DNA from: Nezara viridula
Taxonomy: Eukaryota > Arthropoda > Insecta > Hemiptera > Pentatomidae
Length of the DNA stretch: 64,000 nucleotides
NCBI GenBank assembly: GCA_928085145.1
Contig: OV725078.1
Coordinates: 89,530,410 to 89,594,409 of the forward strand
Direction: 5' to 3'
Under the pieces are notes generated by a model. That model was not told where the DNA came from and ran no database searches. It worked only from the letters and a program-made list of their open reading frames with translations. The position numbers were made by a program, and so were the translations under genes. This document shows, one piece after another, positions 1 through 11,054 of the stretch. Within the stretch, counting starts at the first letter, position 1. Each line of letters opens with the position of its first letter.

Positions 1-680
1 TGCCCAAATTATCCATGATACTAAATTGGATAAATTGGAACCATTAAAGACCTCAAAATCACCCTGATTCAAATCAGCTACCCTAGAATTATAATTACTA
101 AGACACAGAAACAAATTATGAGAATATTTAGTTAGTAACTTATCAAGAGTGGGCTCAAATAGTTCTAGTACAATACTAATATTCACAGACGGCTTAAAAT
201 AAACTAAAACTAAAATAAATGCATTAATTCGATGGGTTTCCTTAACATGGAAACAGATCCAATATTCACTTATACCCATGACATCAATAGTGTAAACACG
301 TATCTTATAAAATATAATTAGACCTCCACTGTCTCTGCCATGAATCTTCTTCCTAATGGCATCGGATGCAATAAAACTGAAATCTGAAAGTTCTGGGGGT
401 ACCGCCATTGGTCTTTTGAGTAAGTGCATTTTGCAGAGGCAAATTATAGTTGATCGACTGAAGTGTTTATTTTCTTCACCTAAGTTCTTGTGTCCTTGAC
501 ATTCCAGAAAAATATTGTGTATTGATTTTGACGACAACAAACCATTTCTGTTCTAGATTATTTTGCCTGAGGTTGCGGTCAAAATATAATCTGTTTACAT
601 TTAGTTTTATTATTTCGAGCTGAGCATGGATCGGGAGAGTTTTCATGTGATCACAGGAGAGAATGCTTCTTCTCATTATC
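1..680 (-). pseudogene. LINE endonuclease fragment (non-LTR retrotransposon)
   Basis: On the minus strand the first ~525 bases translate, with one frame change near 460, into the N-terminal part of an endonuclease/exonuclease/phosphatase domain, the enzyme that nicks target DNA for LINE integration. Landmarks are a WNVQG start, a GRDSGGLIIF stretch (the G-rich EN motif) and YFKPS where LINEs usually have YRP. It runs off the left edge, so the RT lies outside the window. Bases 476-676 hold an open 66-codon stretch that may be the ORF1 tail or ORF2 leader. The frameshift shows the copy is dead. The clade is not certain; it may be the same family as the C-terminal fragment at 3785-4495. Confidence 0.6.
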
Positions 681-1169
681 TCTTCATTCCTAATGAATTC
701 TTCAGAATCGGTATCTTAAGATTGATCTATGTTTTTCAATAAAAATAAGTCCGATTCGCTTTGGATGGATAACTTGGTAGAGTAACCTTGTATCTTATCT
801 AGGGTAACCTTCTTGGTATCTAACATAAATTTTCCCATTTCTGTGCCACACAAATTTGAAATGTCCTTCTCTCTTTAGAGACCTGGTTTTAGCAAATAAA
901 ATCCGATTATGTATTCTTAGGGATTCGTTAATGAATATTTTTTATTATCTTTCCTGGTTAGATTCAGGATAGCCCAGGGATTTTAGACAAAGCTTATCTC
1001 TGTTTGCTCTTGTTTGTGACAAAAATAAGTCTCCATCCATTAACCTTAAAGATTATATTGAGGCGAGATGCCTTGCCTTGATATACTCATATACACTTAA
1101 AATTTATTCATCAATTTAAAAGTCCTGGAGATGCCTGGTTTTCGTTTGCCAAATATCCTAGCATAAGAG

Positions 1170-1690
1170 GTGATAACTAAGAGAGTTTATTGGTACTGAA
1201 AGTGGTTAGAATTCGAGGATAGTTGTAAAATTAATCTTGATACTGCAATATCACTGATCAGCACCGAAAATTGACTGTTGTTAGACATAGGGTAGAGTAC
1301 TTAGAAAAACAAAATAACTTTCGAAAATGTCTTCATTCGAGTTTATATATTTACGTAGGACTATGTTCAGTGGGCACTGTTACACCCTATCTTAATGATA
1401 GTTTTGATATTGTGACTATATGGTCAATTTTTCGATGTAGGACTGAATTGCTCGATTTAAGTGTAAAACCTGGATGGTGGAAGGCAATGATGACTTTCTG
1501 GTATGTAACTCAATAAAAAGAGGATATCATTCACTTTTTGGGGACTTGTCACATGATACAGTGAGATAAGAGAGAAATGTTTTGGGCAGCAGACCTTTTC
1601 TCCGGAAAAATTATTTGGTTTATTAAAGGGTTCTAACTGGAAAGCCTTATGTACAGCAGGCCACATTGCAAAGATCTCAATTGGTCAGTT
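1170..1690 (+). other. possible LINE tail remnant; flanks empty
   Basis: This stretch reads weakly like the degenerate C-terminal region of a LINE on the + strand, with an 81-codon open stretch at 1271-1516 and a GSNW-type phrase near 1637, but stops break it and no RT motif is visible. The call is low confidence. Bases 680-1170 and 1690-2180 are AT-rich and show nothing identifiable. Confidence 0.2.
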
Positions 1691-2188
1691 ATTAAACTAT
1701 TGGTACAATATTGTGTTTATTTATTGTAACTTTTTTTTTATTGATATATTGTATTTGATTGTTATTATTATATTTTTTAAATTAAATTTCTTATTTATTG
1801 GATTTATGAGGTATTAATGTTTGTTTTTTTGAAAACTTTATTTAAACAAATGAAACAGTGAAAGAAGAAACTGCTATAATGGATGTATAAATATATAATG
1901 ATACTGTAGATATATTATTACTCATTTATTTTAGTTATAAATTTAATGAATATTTATTATTAAGTACACACAGACCTCGACAAACTGAATTTCCCATTGT
2001 CTATGTGTTGTTGCTAATATATATATTACTTTGTATTTATTTTTAAAGTATAATTAACATGTTTTCATTCATCCATTAAACTTAAAACTGTAGTACGATG
2101 GTATCGGTATAAGTGCCATTCTTTTTTCTTATTCTATAGAAATTGTCTAAATTCTTTATTCTTAGATCTGTTTCTTAAAAACTAAATC

Positions 2189-2542
2189 ATTTAAAGTACA
2201 AGTCCTTTAAATTTTTATCTTCCTTAAAAGGAACTCCTTTAGTCTCTACTTTTTTCTTAATTCCTTCACCTTTGATTATTTCTTGGTTCGACTTTATTTC
2301 AGATAAAATACTTTTTAAATTCTGAAGCTCTACTTTTAGGTTTGACATATGTTGGTTGAATGTTTTAAGCTGCAAAACAATATAATTTTGTGTTTCTTGG
2401 AAACTGGAAATGTATTTGTTATTTTCTCTAATGAGTTTTTAAAAGAAAAAATTTCTGTCTTTGTGGATGTGGCAGAATTAATTAGGAAATTTATTTTTTC
2501 TTCCAAACTCATCTGAGTTATATCGTTTTTTTTTTTTGCCAT
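2189..2542 (-). pseudogene. coiled-coil ORF1-like fragment of a LINE
   Basis: Two overlapping minus-strand frames (2542-2336 and 2375-2187) together give a charged, leucine/isoleucine-rich peptide that starts MAKKKND and continues through NLKSILSEIKSNQE. This is the heptad-like pattern of the N-terminal coiled coil of LINE ORF1 (RNA-binding) proteins. A frameshift near 2340-2375 separates the halves. It lies upstream, on the same strand, of the endonuclease fragment at 1-680 and may be ORF1 of the same insertion. No zinc knuckle or RRM is visible. Bases 2560-3040 hold nothing recognisable. Confidence 0.35.
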
Positions 2543-3044
2543 TTTAAATACATCAGTAAAAAATAAGAAATTAGTATGTAGTAAAGATATAGTGTTTAAT
2601 TAATGTATTTATCAGAGAACTTAAAAGTGGGTGCACTCGTGGTAGTGTGTAGGTTGAGCTAGGACCCAGTGGGACATGCTCTCCTATAATCTTATCTAGA
2701 TCCTTCTCTATTTTTACCTGAAATGGTCCTGAAAATAATTTTCATTTAAATTCACTTTCACTTTCCCAATTTTCTTGATATTTTACACCCATCACTGTCA
2801 AACACCTCTACAGACTCTAGCAAACTTTCGATTGAATTGAAGCATTATAAATGATATTAGCGATTATAACCAAGGAGACAATGTTGCTCACACAGTTAAC
2901 TTAGCCAAACTCAAATATCCATTTAGTTATCAGTAAAAAACAATTAATATTATAGAGAAAACAACGCCTCACTGGCCAACACATAACTGCCGCTGGTGAG
3001 AAATCACTAATGTATTTGACAATGAATAATATGAAATCTAATCA

Positions 3045-3381
3045 AATCAAATTTATTTAAACTATAATAATAATAAGTTGTTTGTTTTCGGGGAATACCC
3101 CATACTAATAGAGTTATCCATTGACAGTAATATATACAAATGAGATAATGAAAAAGATAACAATTCTTCGCATAGCAGTGTCAACATCTCTTTGAACAGC
3201 AACCATTAGCAAAATATAATAAAACCGTATACAATAATAAAAAGAAAAACAATCCATAATAATAATAAATACACAAACCAATATAAATCATTTGTAAACA
3301 CCCAGTGATACATTTAAATAAGATATTAAATAATAAATAATAAACAAATAAGAAAAAAATGTTTACATATATTCCTCTAAA
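3045..3381 (-). mobile_element. 3' untranslated end of a LINE with (ATT)n tail
   Basis: In the minus sense this ends with GGGG-TATT-CCCC, about 20 bases of spacer and then a short ATT repeat (3057-3073). That is the layout of the 3' end of the intact LINE at 20697-20977, with different bases in the stem. It probably is the 3' end of the LINE whose C-terminus lies at 3785-4495, now separated from it by the palindrome at 3382-3580 and the foreign 3' end at 3600-3785. Confidence 0.5.
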
Positions 3382-3435
3382 GTTACAGTTTTTACATAAT
3401 TTAGTTGTGAAAAATAAAAAATAATATATTTATAT

Positions 3436-3528
<93 letters not shown>

Positions 3529-3580
3529 ATAAATATATTATTTTTTATTTTTCACTACTAAATTATGTAAAAACTGTTAC
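3382..3580. repeat. 199-bp near-perfect palindrome with CA/TG and TA core
   Basis: The sequence starting GTTACAGTTTTTAC at 3382 recurs in reverse complement ending at 3580. Each arm has about 60 bp of complex sequence, then a run of CA (left) or TG (right) repeats, then a shared alternating TA centre. Only two mismatches are seen in the complex parts of the arms. It is a perfect fold-back in single-stranded form. Confidence 0.9.
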
Positions 3581-3599
3581 TACAGTATTATTATATATA

Positions 3600-3785
3600 T
3601 ATATAAGTAGGCAAGAGACCACGTGGGAGGCCAAAAACCAGATGGATAGATAGGATAAACAAAGATACGGCTGAGCTTCATGCCGCAAACTGGAAAGCAG
3701 TAGCCCAAGGTAGAGGTGGAGAAGGCTGCTTCAGGCGGCCAAAGATGTACAAGGTCTGTCGAGCGAACCAACAAAAAAAAATGGG
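3600..3785 (+). pseudogene. 3' terminal fragment of an RTE-like LINE
   Basis: Plus-strand translation gives RPRGRPKTRWIDRINKDTAE followed by a short tail and an A-run at 3773-3780. The GRPxxRW-D motif is the C-terminal signature after the RT of RTE-like and related LINEs in insects. Only about the last 55 residues remain, which is normal for a 5'-truncated insertion. It abuts the palindrome at 3382-3580 on its 5' side and the oppositely oriented LINE fragment on its 3' side. Confidence 0.6.
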
Positions 3786-4495
3786 TTTTATTCATTTCTA
3801 CCTGTAATGCACCTGGGTCTTCTAATTCCGAAATAAACTGTTTATTTACAGTGCATAACAGAGTGGGCAGCTGATATAACCAATTGAATTTTTTATCCGT
3901 TTTGTTACTATTATACATTTCTTTCAATTTATCAAAACAGATTTTAGAATATCTGTCATTTTTCATTTTAAGGATTTTTAGCACCCATGAAAGTGTGAAT
4001 TTTAATATTGCAACAGAACAGTGAGGAACGTTTAATTCCAGTCTTATTATCGAAAAAGATCTATTTTTATTTAAGGACAATAAACGTTTATAAAAGTTTA
4101 AGCTTATCCTCTCCAGCCTATCAATATATCTTAAGCCCCACAGTTGTACATTATAGTAAAGAAAACTCATTGCTATGGCGTTATTGATTTTAATTTTGTT
4201 TTCCCACGATCTGATTTTCAATTTAGCGCATATCCCTATTACGGAGCCTATTGCTGCCTTAGTTTTTGATTTAAAATACTTCGTGGCTTTGTGGAATAAA
4301 CCTGAGTCCGAAAATGGTATACCTAGATAAATGTACTCAGGAACTTTTTCAATTTCTACATTTTCATAAAACGATTTCCCAAGTTTTCTACATCCGCCCC
4401 TGTGGATATATAATATTTTAGTTGTCTCGGTATTAACCTTTAACTTTTTTACCGAACAATATTCGCTTAAAATATTTAGCTTGATTTTAGCATCA
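3785..4495 (-). pseudogene. LINE reverse transcriptase C-terminal region
   Basis: The minus strand carries about 230 residues from the end of an RT and its C-terminal 'thumb' region. Landmarks are a YLGIPFSD motif followed by helices and the RLERISLNFYKRLLSLN phrase typical of the post-RT part of LINE ORF2. The main open stretch is 4221-3580, but its last ~60 codons (3580-3785) are antisense to the RTE-like tail and are not part of the protein. The catalytic YADD box and everything upstream are missing. The 3' UTR is probably 3045-3381. Confidence 0.6.
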
Positions 4496-4529
4496 GTGTA
4501 ACTGTCTTACAGCTTAGGTTTTTAAGTGC

Positions 4530-6978
4530 ATTTCGTGATCAATCGGATTGGGAATGGAGTAAGTGTTTGAAGAGTAGATATTTGAAAGAGGATACTGACT
4601 TTGCCTGTCGAATATCTGAAGGTATAGAGTTCCTAAGGGAGACAACTTGAATTAAAAAGGATTTCTCAAATGCAGCAGTTCGGTGAGAAGGAGGATAGAG
4701 GTTGGACATACTGGATCTGATGGGACGGGATTGAAAGGAGCGTTTGAATTGTAGGATCTGTGTAATATAGGCGGGTTGCCGAGTTCTAATGGCCTGGTAT
4801 AGGAAGGTAGCAAGGAAATACTGACGGCGGTAGGACGGAGTAAAGCCACTTCAACTTGGTGTAAAACAGGGCAATATGCGTATCCTTGAGATCCCAAAGA
4901 TAAAGCAGATTGAGCAATTCATTAAACGTTTAAGTTTGGCTTAGAGTTCTCCCGAGAGTCCACCATACACCATGCAGCCATAGTTGAAGTGGGGGAAAAC
5001 AAGAGAGGAGACCAGGAGTTGACGGGTTTTGAACGGAAGAAGATAACGTAGATGGTTACACTGTTTCAGGGTGGATATAGTACGGCGGGAGATTTGGGAG
5101 ATGTGTGGTTTCCAGGAGAGGCTTTGATCGAAGGTAACGCCTTGGTTTTTAACTGTGGTATGGAAGGAGAACCACTTAAGGGCACTAGATGATCAGGAAC
5201 TATTTTTAAGTTTGGTAAGGAGGATATTATGTTCAACTGAGTCTAATGCTTTAGAGAAACAAGAAGGATCAGGATGGTGAATTTCTGTTGGTCTATGGCT
5301 GTATGGGGTCTTTGGAGATTTTAATGAGGGCGGAATGAGTGGAGTAGTCAGGTCTAAAACCAGACTGCAAGCAGTTCAAATGGTTATTTTGTTCGAGATA
5401 TTGGGATAGTTTAGATTGTTTTTTTTTCTTTTCTTTTTTCTTTTCACATATTGCCCCTGACGACCTCCTTAAATCCATTTGTAAATCCCAAACCAAAGAT
5501 TTTGTACCAGATAATATCCTAGTTAAATTAATTAATTCCTCACTTCCATCCATTTTCCCAATTCTTTACCAAATCTATAATTTTTCACTACAAAGTTCCA
5601 CATTTCCCAGCACCTGGAAAACCGCCCTTGTTCGTCCACTGAACAAAATCTCTAATCCCACAATCCCTAATGATTTCCGTCCAATTTCCCTGTTATCTAA
5701 CCTTTCCAAACCTTTAGAATGAATAGTACAATCACTTTTTTTTTGGAAGTGAGGAATAGGATGAACAGGAGACAAAATGAGTGTTGAGTACATCAGCTGA
5801 AATAGAGGTTGTCTGGGTTTGGGTGGATTTGCTTAAGGATAATTTACCAAGGATAATTTACCATGGCTTTGGAGTTTGCTGGATAAGGATTGTTGATAGT
5901 AATGTGATATGGCACGGCATATCATGGATTGCGTACTGTTTTGAAGCAGCTTGAAATTCGTATAGTCTTCAGGGAGTCGAGTGTGCTTAAACCTTTGTCT
6001 TGCTGCGTCTCTTCATTTGATACAATTTTTTATCGCAGGTGCCAACCAAGAGGCTGGGTGGTGCTTGATTGTCCTGACTTTAAGAGGAGCATGACGGTCT
6101 AGGATAACGTGCAGTTGATTGGTTTGTACCATAAAATCAATGGAGTTAGAGGAGTATATTGAGTCCCATTGGATTGTGTCCAGATCGGGCATCAGAGTTT
6201 TGGATGATAGGAGATTAAGGTTTCTAAAAGATATAGATCGGGGGCAGAATAGAGGAACAGGAAGGTTATAGGAGACCTGTATGAGATCATGACCAGACAA
6301 AAAAGGAACCGGGTGTCGTGATGAGGAGAGGAGTTTATCAGGAGAGTCAATAATGCAAAGATCCAAGCCATGATGCAAGAGCCAAGAGTCTGAGTATTGG
6401 GTGTGATGGGTAGGGTTGTACGGGTCTATATATAGATTAATAGAGTAGAGGAGGTTTGATAAATAGGCTTGGTCAGAAGAAGGAAATAATAGGTTGGTAT
6501 TGAAGTCTCTGGAAAGAACAATATTAGAGTAGGAAGGACTCAGCAGTTTGTAAAGAATGGTCTCGAGTGTTTCATCAAAGGGCACTCTAGATCGGTAGAT
6601 GGCACCAATGAGTAATAGATATGAGGAGTTGGATATTTCAGCAAAAATATATTCGATATGTGAGGAGACAGAAAGAGGAGATAAAGCAAGGATTTTGGAT
6701 TTCTGGCTATCATGGTCAAATAGGGCTACTCCTCCTCCAGTTCTATTTTCTCTATCGTGATGGAGTAGAATATAGTTAGGGAGTGAAACTTGAGAGGATG
6801 TGATCGTTGGTTTTAGCCAAGTTTCAGAGACAGCGATTAGGTGATAGAAGTTGTGGAGGAAGAAATCATAGAATTCATCTATGTGGGCTAAAAGTGTCTG
6901 TGTTTTAACATGACAGGATAATATGACATTAGTCATAAGAGATAGTAGACTGGAATAGTGAACCGGTAAGAGGGGCAA
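4530..6978 (-). pseudogene. CR1/L2-like LINE copy B, with inverted RT segment
   Basis: Read on the minus strand, 6978-6013 is an open 321-codon endonuclease domain related to the intact ORF2 at 20978-23770. It has CHVKTQT, SETWLKP, RTGGGVALF and SGHDLIQVSY, with SRDFN in place of the usual SGDFN. The reading then decays through 5730. Bases 5450-5720 are in the opposite orientation and encode RT residues (SLPSIFPILYQIYNFSLQ through PISLLSNLSKPLE) on the + strand. Minus-strand RT sequence then resumes (SGFRPDYSTHSALIKIS near 5360) and runs with many frameshifts to about 4540. It is a dead copy of a sister subfamily with an internal inversion. Confidence 0.8.
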
Positions 6979-6984
6979 AAGATA

Positions 6985-8990
6985 ACGAAATAATTAGGTT
7001 GGATTGATCCGAGAAGAGACCGGAAACGAGTATTGCGGGAACGAACAGAGGATTTGAATTGAAGGAGCTCGGAGATGTATGAAGGACGGCGGGATTGGAT
7101 GACTTGAAAGAGGAAGGATGCTAGGGAATACTTACGACAGTAGGATGGATTAAGCCACTTCAACTCTGTATAAAAATGGGAAACAGAGGCGTCCTGTGGG
7201 ATCCCGAAGATGAATCGTGTAAAGCAATTTATCTAACATTTTAGTTTCGCCTCGAGATCCAGGGATGCCCCCATATATCGTACAGCAATAGTCAAAGTGG
7301 GGAAATATTAAGGAAGTGACTAGGAGCCTACGGGTATCAAGGGGAAGTAGGTGACGGAAGTAATTTAGACGTTTAAAGGTGGAAAAGGTACGTCGGGAGA
7401 TATTGGATACATAGTTTTTCCAGGAAAGCGTTTGATCAAAGGTTATTCCAAAGTTTTTGATGGTGTGGTAAAATTAAATGGGATTATCATGTAGGAACAA
7501 AGTTGGAATATTGGGAACAGTTTTAAGGAAGTGATTGGAGCCTATTAAGATTGCCTTCATCTTTTCCGCATTCAACTTCAACCCGTTAGTTGTCGCCCAG
7601 TCACAAATCCCATCCAAGTCTTCTTGAGGTTTTTTTGTGGCTGATAATAGGTCGGAGGGTGGGAAAGACTGATATATTTGGAAATCATCTGATGATCATA
7701 GATATGCGGTTTTGGGAGTGATGGATCATGAGGGGAAGGTCATTTATGTAAATAGCAACCAAAGTAGATGATAGAGAGGAACCTTGAGGGACACTACAAG
7801 AGAGGGGGAGGGCCTTAGATGGAGGTTGACCTGGGATGACTACATACTGGGACCGATTTGAAAGAAAGGATTTGAACCAACATAGGATACTTTTGGATAG
7901 AGGAAGATTGCACAATTCAGTAAGGAGGATGTTATGGTCAACAATGTCAAACGCTTTGGAAAAATCTAGAAGGAGGAGGATAGTAAGGTTTTGGTGTTCA
8001 ATGGAGTTTTGGAGGTCATAGGTTATTTTAAGGAGAGTGGATTGCGTTGAGTAACCAGGTCGAAAGCCAGATTGGAATGGGTTGATGAGGGAACTTTCCT
8101 TTAGGAAGTTGGAGAGTTGATTTTGGACAAAGCATTCTAACGGCTTTGACAGGCTGAATAGGAGAGAAATAAGTCATGCAGTGAGGTGGAATTGGAAATT
8201 TTATTCAAAGGTTGGACTTTGGAAGTTTTCCAGGAAGATGGGAATATGTAGTTTTGCAATGAAAAGTTATAGATATGGCAAAGCACGGGAATAAGTACAG
8301 GAAGGCTGGATTTTATTAGTTTCACTGAATATTATCAGGACCATACAAAATTAGTGTTTGATTTTAGGATAGTGGAAAGTAATTCATCATAGAACACATG
8401 GGAGAAAAAGAAGTGTTCAGGATTGAAATTGTTATGTTTAATATCGGAAGTAGGAGAGGAATTGTGAGTGAAGGATAAAAAATGGTCATTGAGATCATCT
8501 AGAGTAACCAGGATAGAACTAAGTTTATTGGATTCTGATAGAGATAGGTTACGGAGTATTTTCCATTTGGATTTGGAATCTGGAGTCCTTGAAGAACACA
8601 TAATTCACTGGCAGTATTTGCGGCTTGCTGCATCCCTTCTTTTTATCATTTCCTTTATTTCATGAGTCAGCCAACGTGCAGTGGGACGACGTAAGTTTCT
8701 GGTTTTCAGAGGAGCATGCATATCTAATAAGGATTGTAGATTTGAGGTTAGGGTAGATACCTTAGGATCAATGGAATTAGAGGAAGATATGATGTCCCAT
8801 TGTAAAGAATCAAGGTCAAGTTGAAGGGATTCATAGGAGAGGTTTAAATTGCGGTATGAAACCTCATTAGGAGTAAAGGATTTCACGGGTAGGTCGTATG
8901 TAATTTGGATCAGGTCGTGTGTAATTTGGATCAGGTCGTGTGATGAAAGAAATGGAACGTGATGTTGAGAAGAGTACTCACATAACAGTA
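6985..8990 (-). pseudogene. CR1/L2-like LINE copy A, decayed
   Basis: Broken minus-strand frames (9006-8605, 8601-8335, 8325-8137, 7915-7685, 7163-6933) align in order with the intact ORF2 at 20978-23770, from the end of the endonuclease (SSHDLIQI) through the linker, RT (LSCSVPQGSSLS) and C-terminal region (ELLQFKSSV). The 5' half of the endonuclease and the last ~60 residues plus the 3' UTR are missing. A small tandem duplication at about 8895-8940 repeats the HDLIQIT codons. The 3' end is fused to copy B at about 7000 and the 5' end to a repeat fragment at about 8990. Confidence 0.85.
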
Positions 8991-9115
8991 CCCGTGTTTT
9001 CAGCAAAAATTACTACTGTTAACTGTTGCAAAGCTTGTTTATATGAACTTTTTTGTAGATCTTTATGTCTACTATCAACCTTTTAAATATTTCTGTCTAC
9101 TTACCCTGTATAGTA
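8990..9115. repeat. internally deleted copy of the GGGTGTCCC-end repeat
   Basis: A short copy joins the inner 'TGTTGCAAAGCTT' end of the repeat seen at 9806-10390 directly to its outer end (CTACTATCAACCTTTTAAAT, then CCCTGTA). More than 400 bp of the interior is gone. Bases 9115-9270 hold nothing identifiable. Confidence 0.6.
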
Positions 9116-9273
9116 TTATGTTTATTCTAACATGTCTTATATTTTTTAACTAATCATATAACCTCGTGGAAGATCACTGTATACTGTTGGGATACTTCCA
9201 AAAGAAATAAGAATAAGAGGTTAAATAATAAATGTCAAGAAATTTGAATTGATCATGTCAAGAAATTTGTGAC

Positions 9274-9735
9274 ATGCAAAAGAGATGTGAGGCAGCCCAT
9301 AGACGCTTAAAACGAACAAGACTAGCAGATGACTATCAAGCATTAAGGGTGCTCCATAACTTGACTCAGACAATGATTAGGATAGAAAAATCAGTTTATT
9401 GTCATGAAACCCTCTCATCTGCTCCTGATTCTAAATCAATATGGCTAACCCTTCGTAAAGTCTCTGTTTGCAAATTTTCTTCCTCATCAGTTAGTCATCA
9501 ACGACCATATCATCACATTCAGCTCCTCTGTTAAAAACCTAGTATTGACCATTGACAAAAACCTCTCCTGGAAACCCCATATTGCCCTCACCTTTGCCAC
9601 ACATAATAGTGAAGGTCAATAGGTATCCTTAAATTATTTCATCACTCCTCTCATCTACTTCCACAACCTATCTGAAATCTCCTTGTATCCTTTCTTATTT
9701 TCCTCCACTTTGACTAGGGTTGTGTGGTGTACGGT
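9274..9735 (+). pseudogene. CR1/L2-like LINE fragment, internally deleted
   Basis: On the + strand 9274-9534 encodes the ORF2 linker (RRLKRTRLADDYQALR, then SAPDSKSIW) found after the endonuclease in the intact LINE at 20978-23770. At about 9505 it jumps to the post-RT region (VLTIDKNLSWKPHI, the LTW-type motif) and ends near 9735 around VVWCTV. Nearly the whole RT, including the catalytic box, is deleted. It is in the opposite orientation to the LINE copies at 4530-8990. Confidence 0.65.
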
Positions 9736-9739
9736 GGAT

Positions 9740-10390
9740 CGAAATAAATAAAATGTGTTTTTAGGCAATTATGTTTATTACAATACATCCCATAACTCGG
9801 CAAATCAATAAATAAAAGCTTTGCAACAGTTAGTTGTAGTCATTTTTGCTGAAAACAAGGGTACTTTTAGGTGACTGGATAGAAAATAACATAATTTCTT
9901 TACACAACTAGAGGTGAATCTCAAAATTTTTCCTAATTAATTTCAACATAGTTAATATGGACTTGGAGCTTATTAAATGAGAAAGTTTTTCTAAAAGTAG
10001 AATTAATTTATTACAGTTGAAGGGTGATAAAAAAAAAAAATCACAAATAATTTATGACTTTTTTAAAAATTGGAACTTAGCTTTGTTTGCCTGCTCAATA
10101 GTCCTCTTTAAATAGTTTTAACAATGACAAACTCTACTATCATTTTAAAGTAAATTTTTGTCTAATGTACTCTGAATCAATGTTTAATTACTTTAATCAT
10201 AGGTTTTTAAGTTATCACTTCCTATTTAACAAATCTTAAATCTTAACAACAAAAAACACAGATCTTAAATTTCCTACTTTTTTGCTGGAAATTGGGCAAT
10301 TTTTTATATGATCTTTTGTAGATCTTGATATCTACTATCAACCTTTTAAATATTTCCCTCTACTTACAAGACATCCTGTATAATAGACTC
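9740..10390 (-). repeat. interspersed repeat with GGGTGTCCC-type end
   Basis: Read on the minus strand this starts at TACAGGATGTCTTG (10390) and ends around GCAAAGCTTTTATTTA (about 9806). Related pieces occur at 8990-9115, 14530-14640, 14915-15130, 28737-29060 and 29275-29500. No ORF is recognisable, so it is likely a non-autonomous element. The class is unknown. Confidence 0.6.
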
Positions 10391-10900
10391 ACCCATTTCG
10401 TGTTTGCTGATGACATGGTAATATCATCAAGATCTAATGCCGCACTATTAGGAGCTTTACAAGGGTTTGAAGATGCTGGGAAAAAATTGGCTCTCAAGAT
10501 AAATAAGGAAAAAAACAATATATGAAATGGTTAAAAAGTGAGGGACAGGATAGCATACAACTGCTCCACAACACTTTTAAGAAAATTTACAGTTTCAGAT
10601 ACCTTGAAGCTTTAGTGATGGGCAAAAATGACATCATAGTGGAAATATAAGCAATCGCAGCAGGCAACATATGTCTTTTTGCATTACGGGAAACATTGCG
10701 TTTTCAAAACCTGTCATGGAGGGCGAAGTTATTTGTTTATAAAACGATCTTGAGATCAATTGTCAATGGTCCCGACATAGGAATGTGAGAAGATTCTTGG
10801 CATCTGGGAAAGGAAGGTCCTTCGACAGATCTTTAGGCCTGTCCAATGGTGTTCAATGGAAGTTAAGAAATAATAGAGAACTTCGGGAATTGTATAATGA
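10383..10900 (+). pseudogene. RTE-like LINE RT fragment
   Basis: Plus-strand frames give FADDMVISSRS (catalytic RT box C), KINKEKNNI (the following N/K motif) and, after stops, FRYLEA and LSWRAKLFVYKTILRS from the post-RT region. Two frameshifts and several stops make it inactive. Its 5' side starts inside the terminal repeat at 10390 and its 3' end fades near 10900. It is related to, but not the same as, the copy at 11055-12070. Confidence 0.65.
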
Positions 10901-11054
10901 ACATAAGTGATTATGTCTGGTTCATTATATAATTTTCGTGCAAATCTTTGTGAATGAACGGCTTATTTAATTAATTTTAATCAAGCTACTTCACATCGTT
11001 GAAGTTCGGCCTTCAGATGGTTTTTTAAGATTTTATTATTTGTTTTCGAATTTC

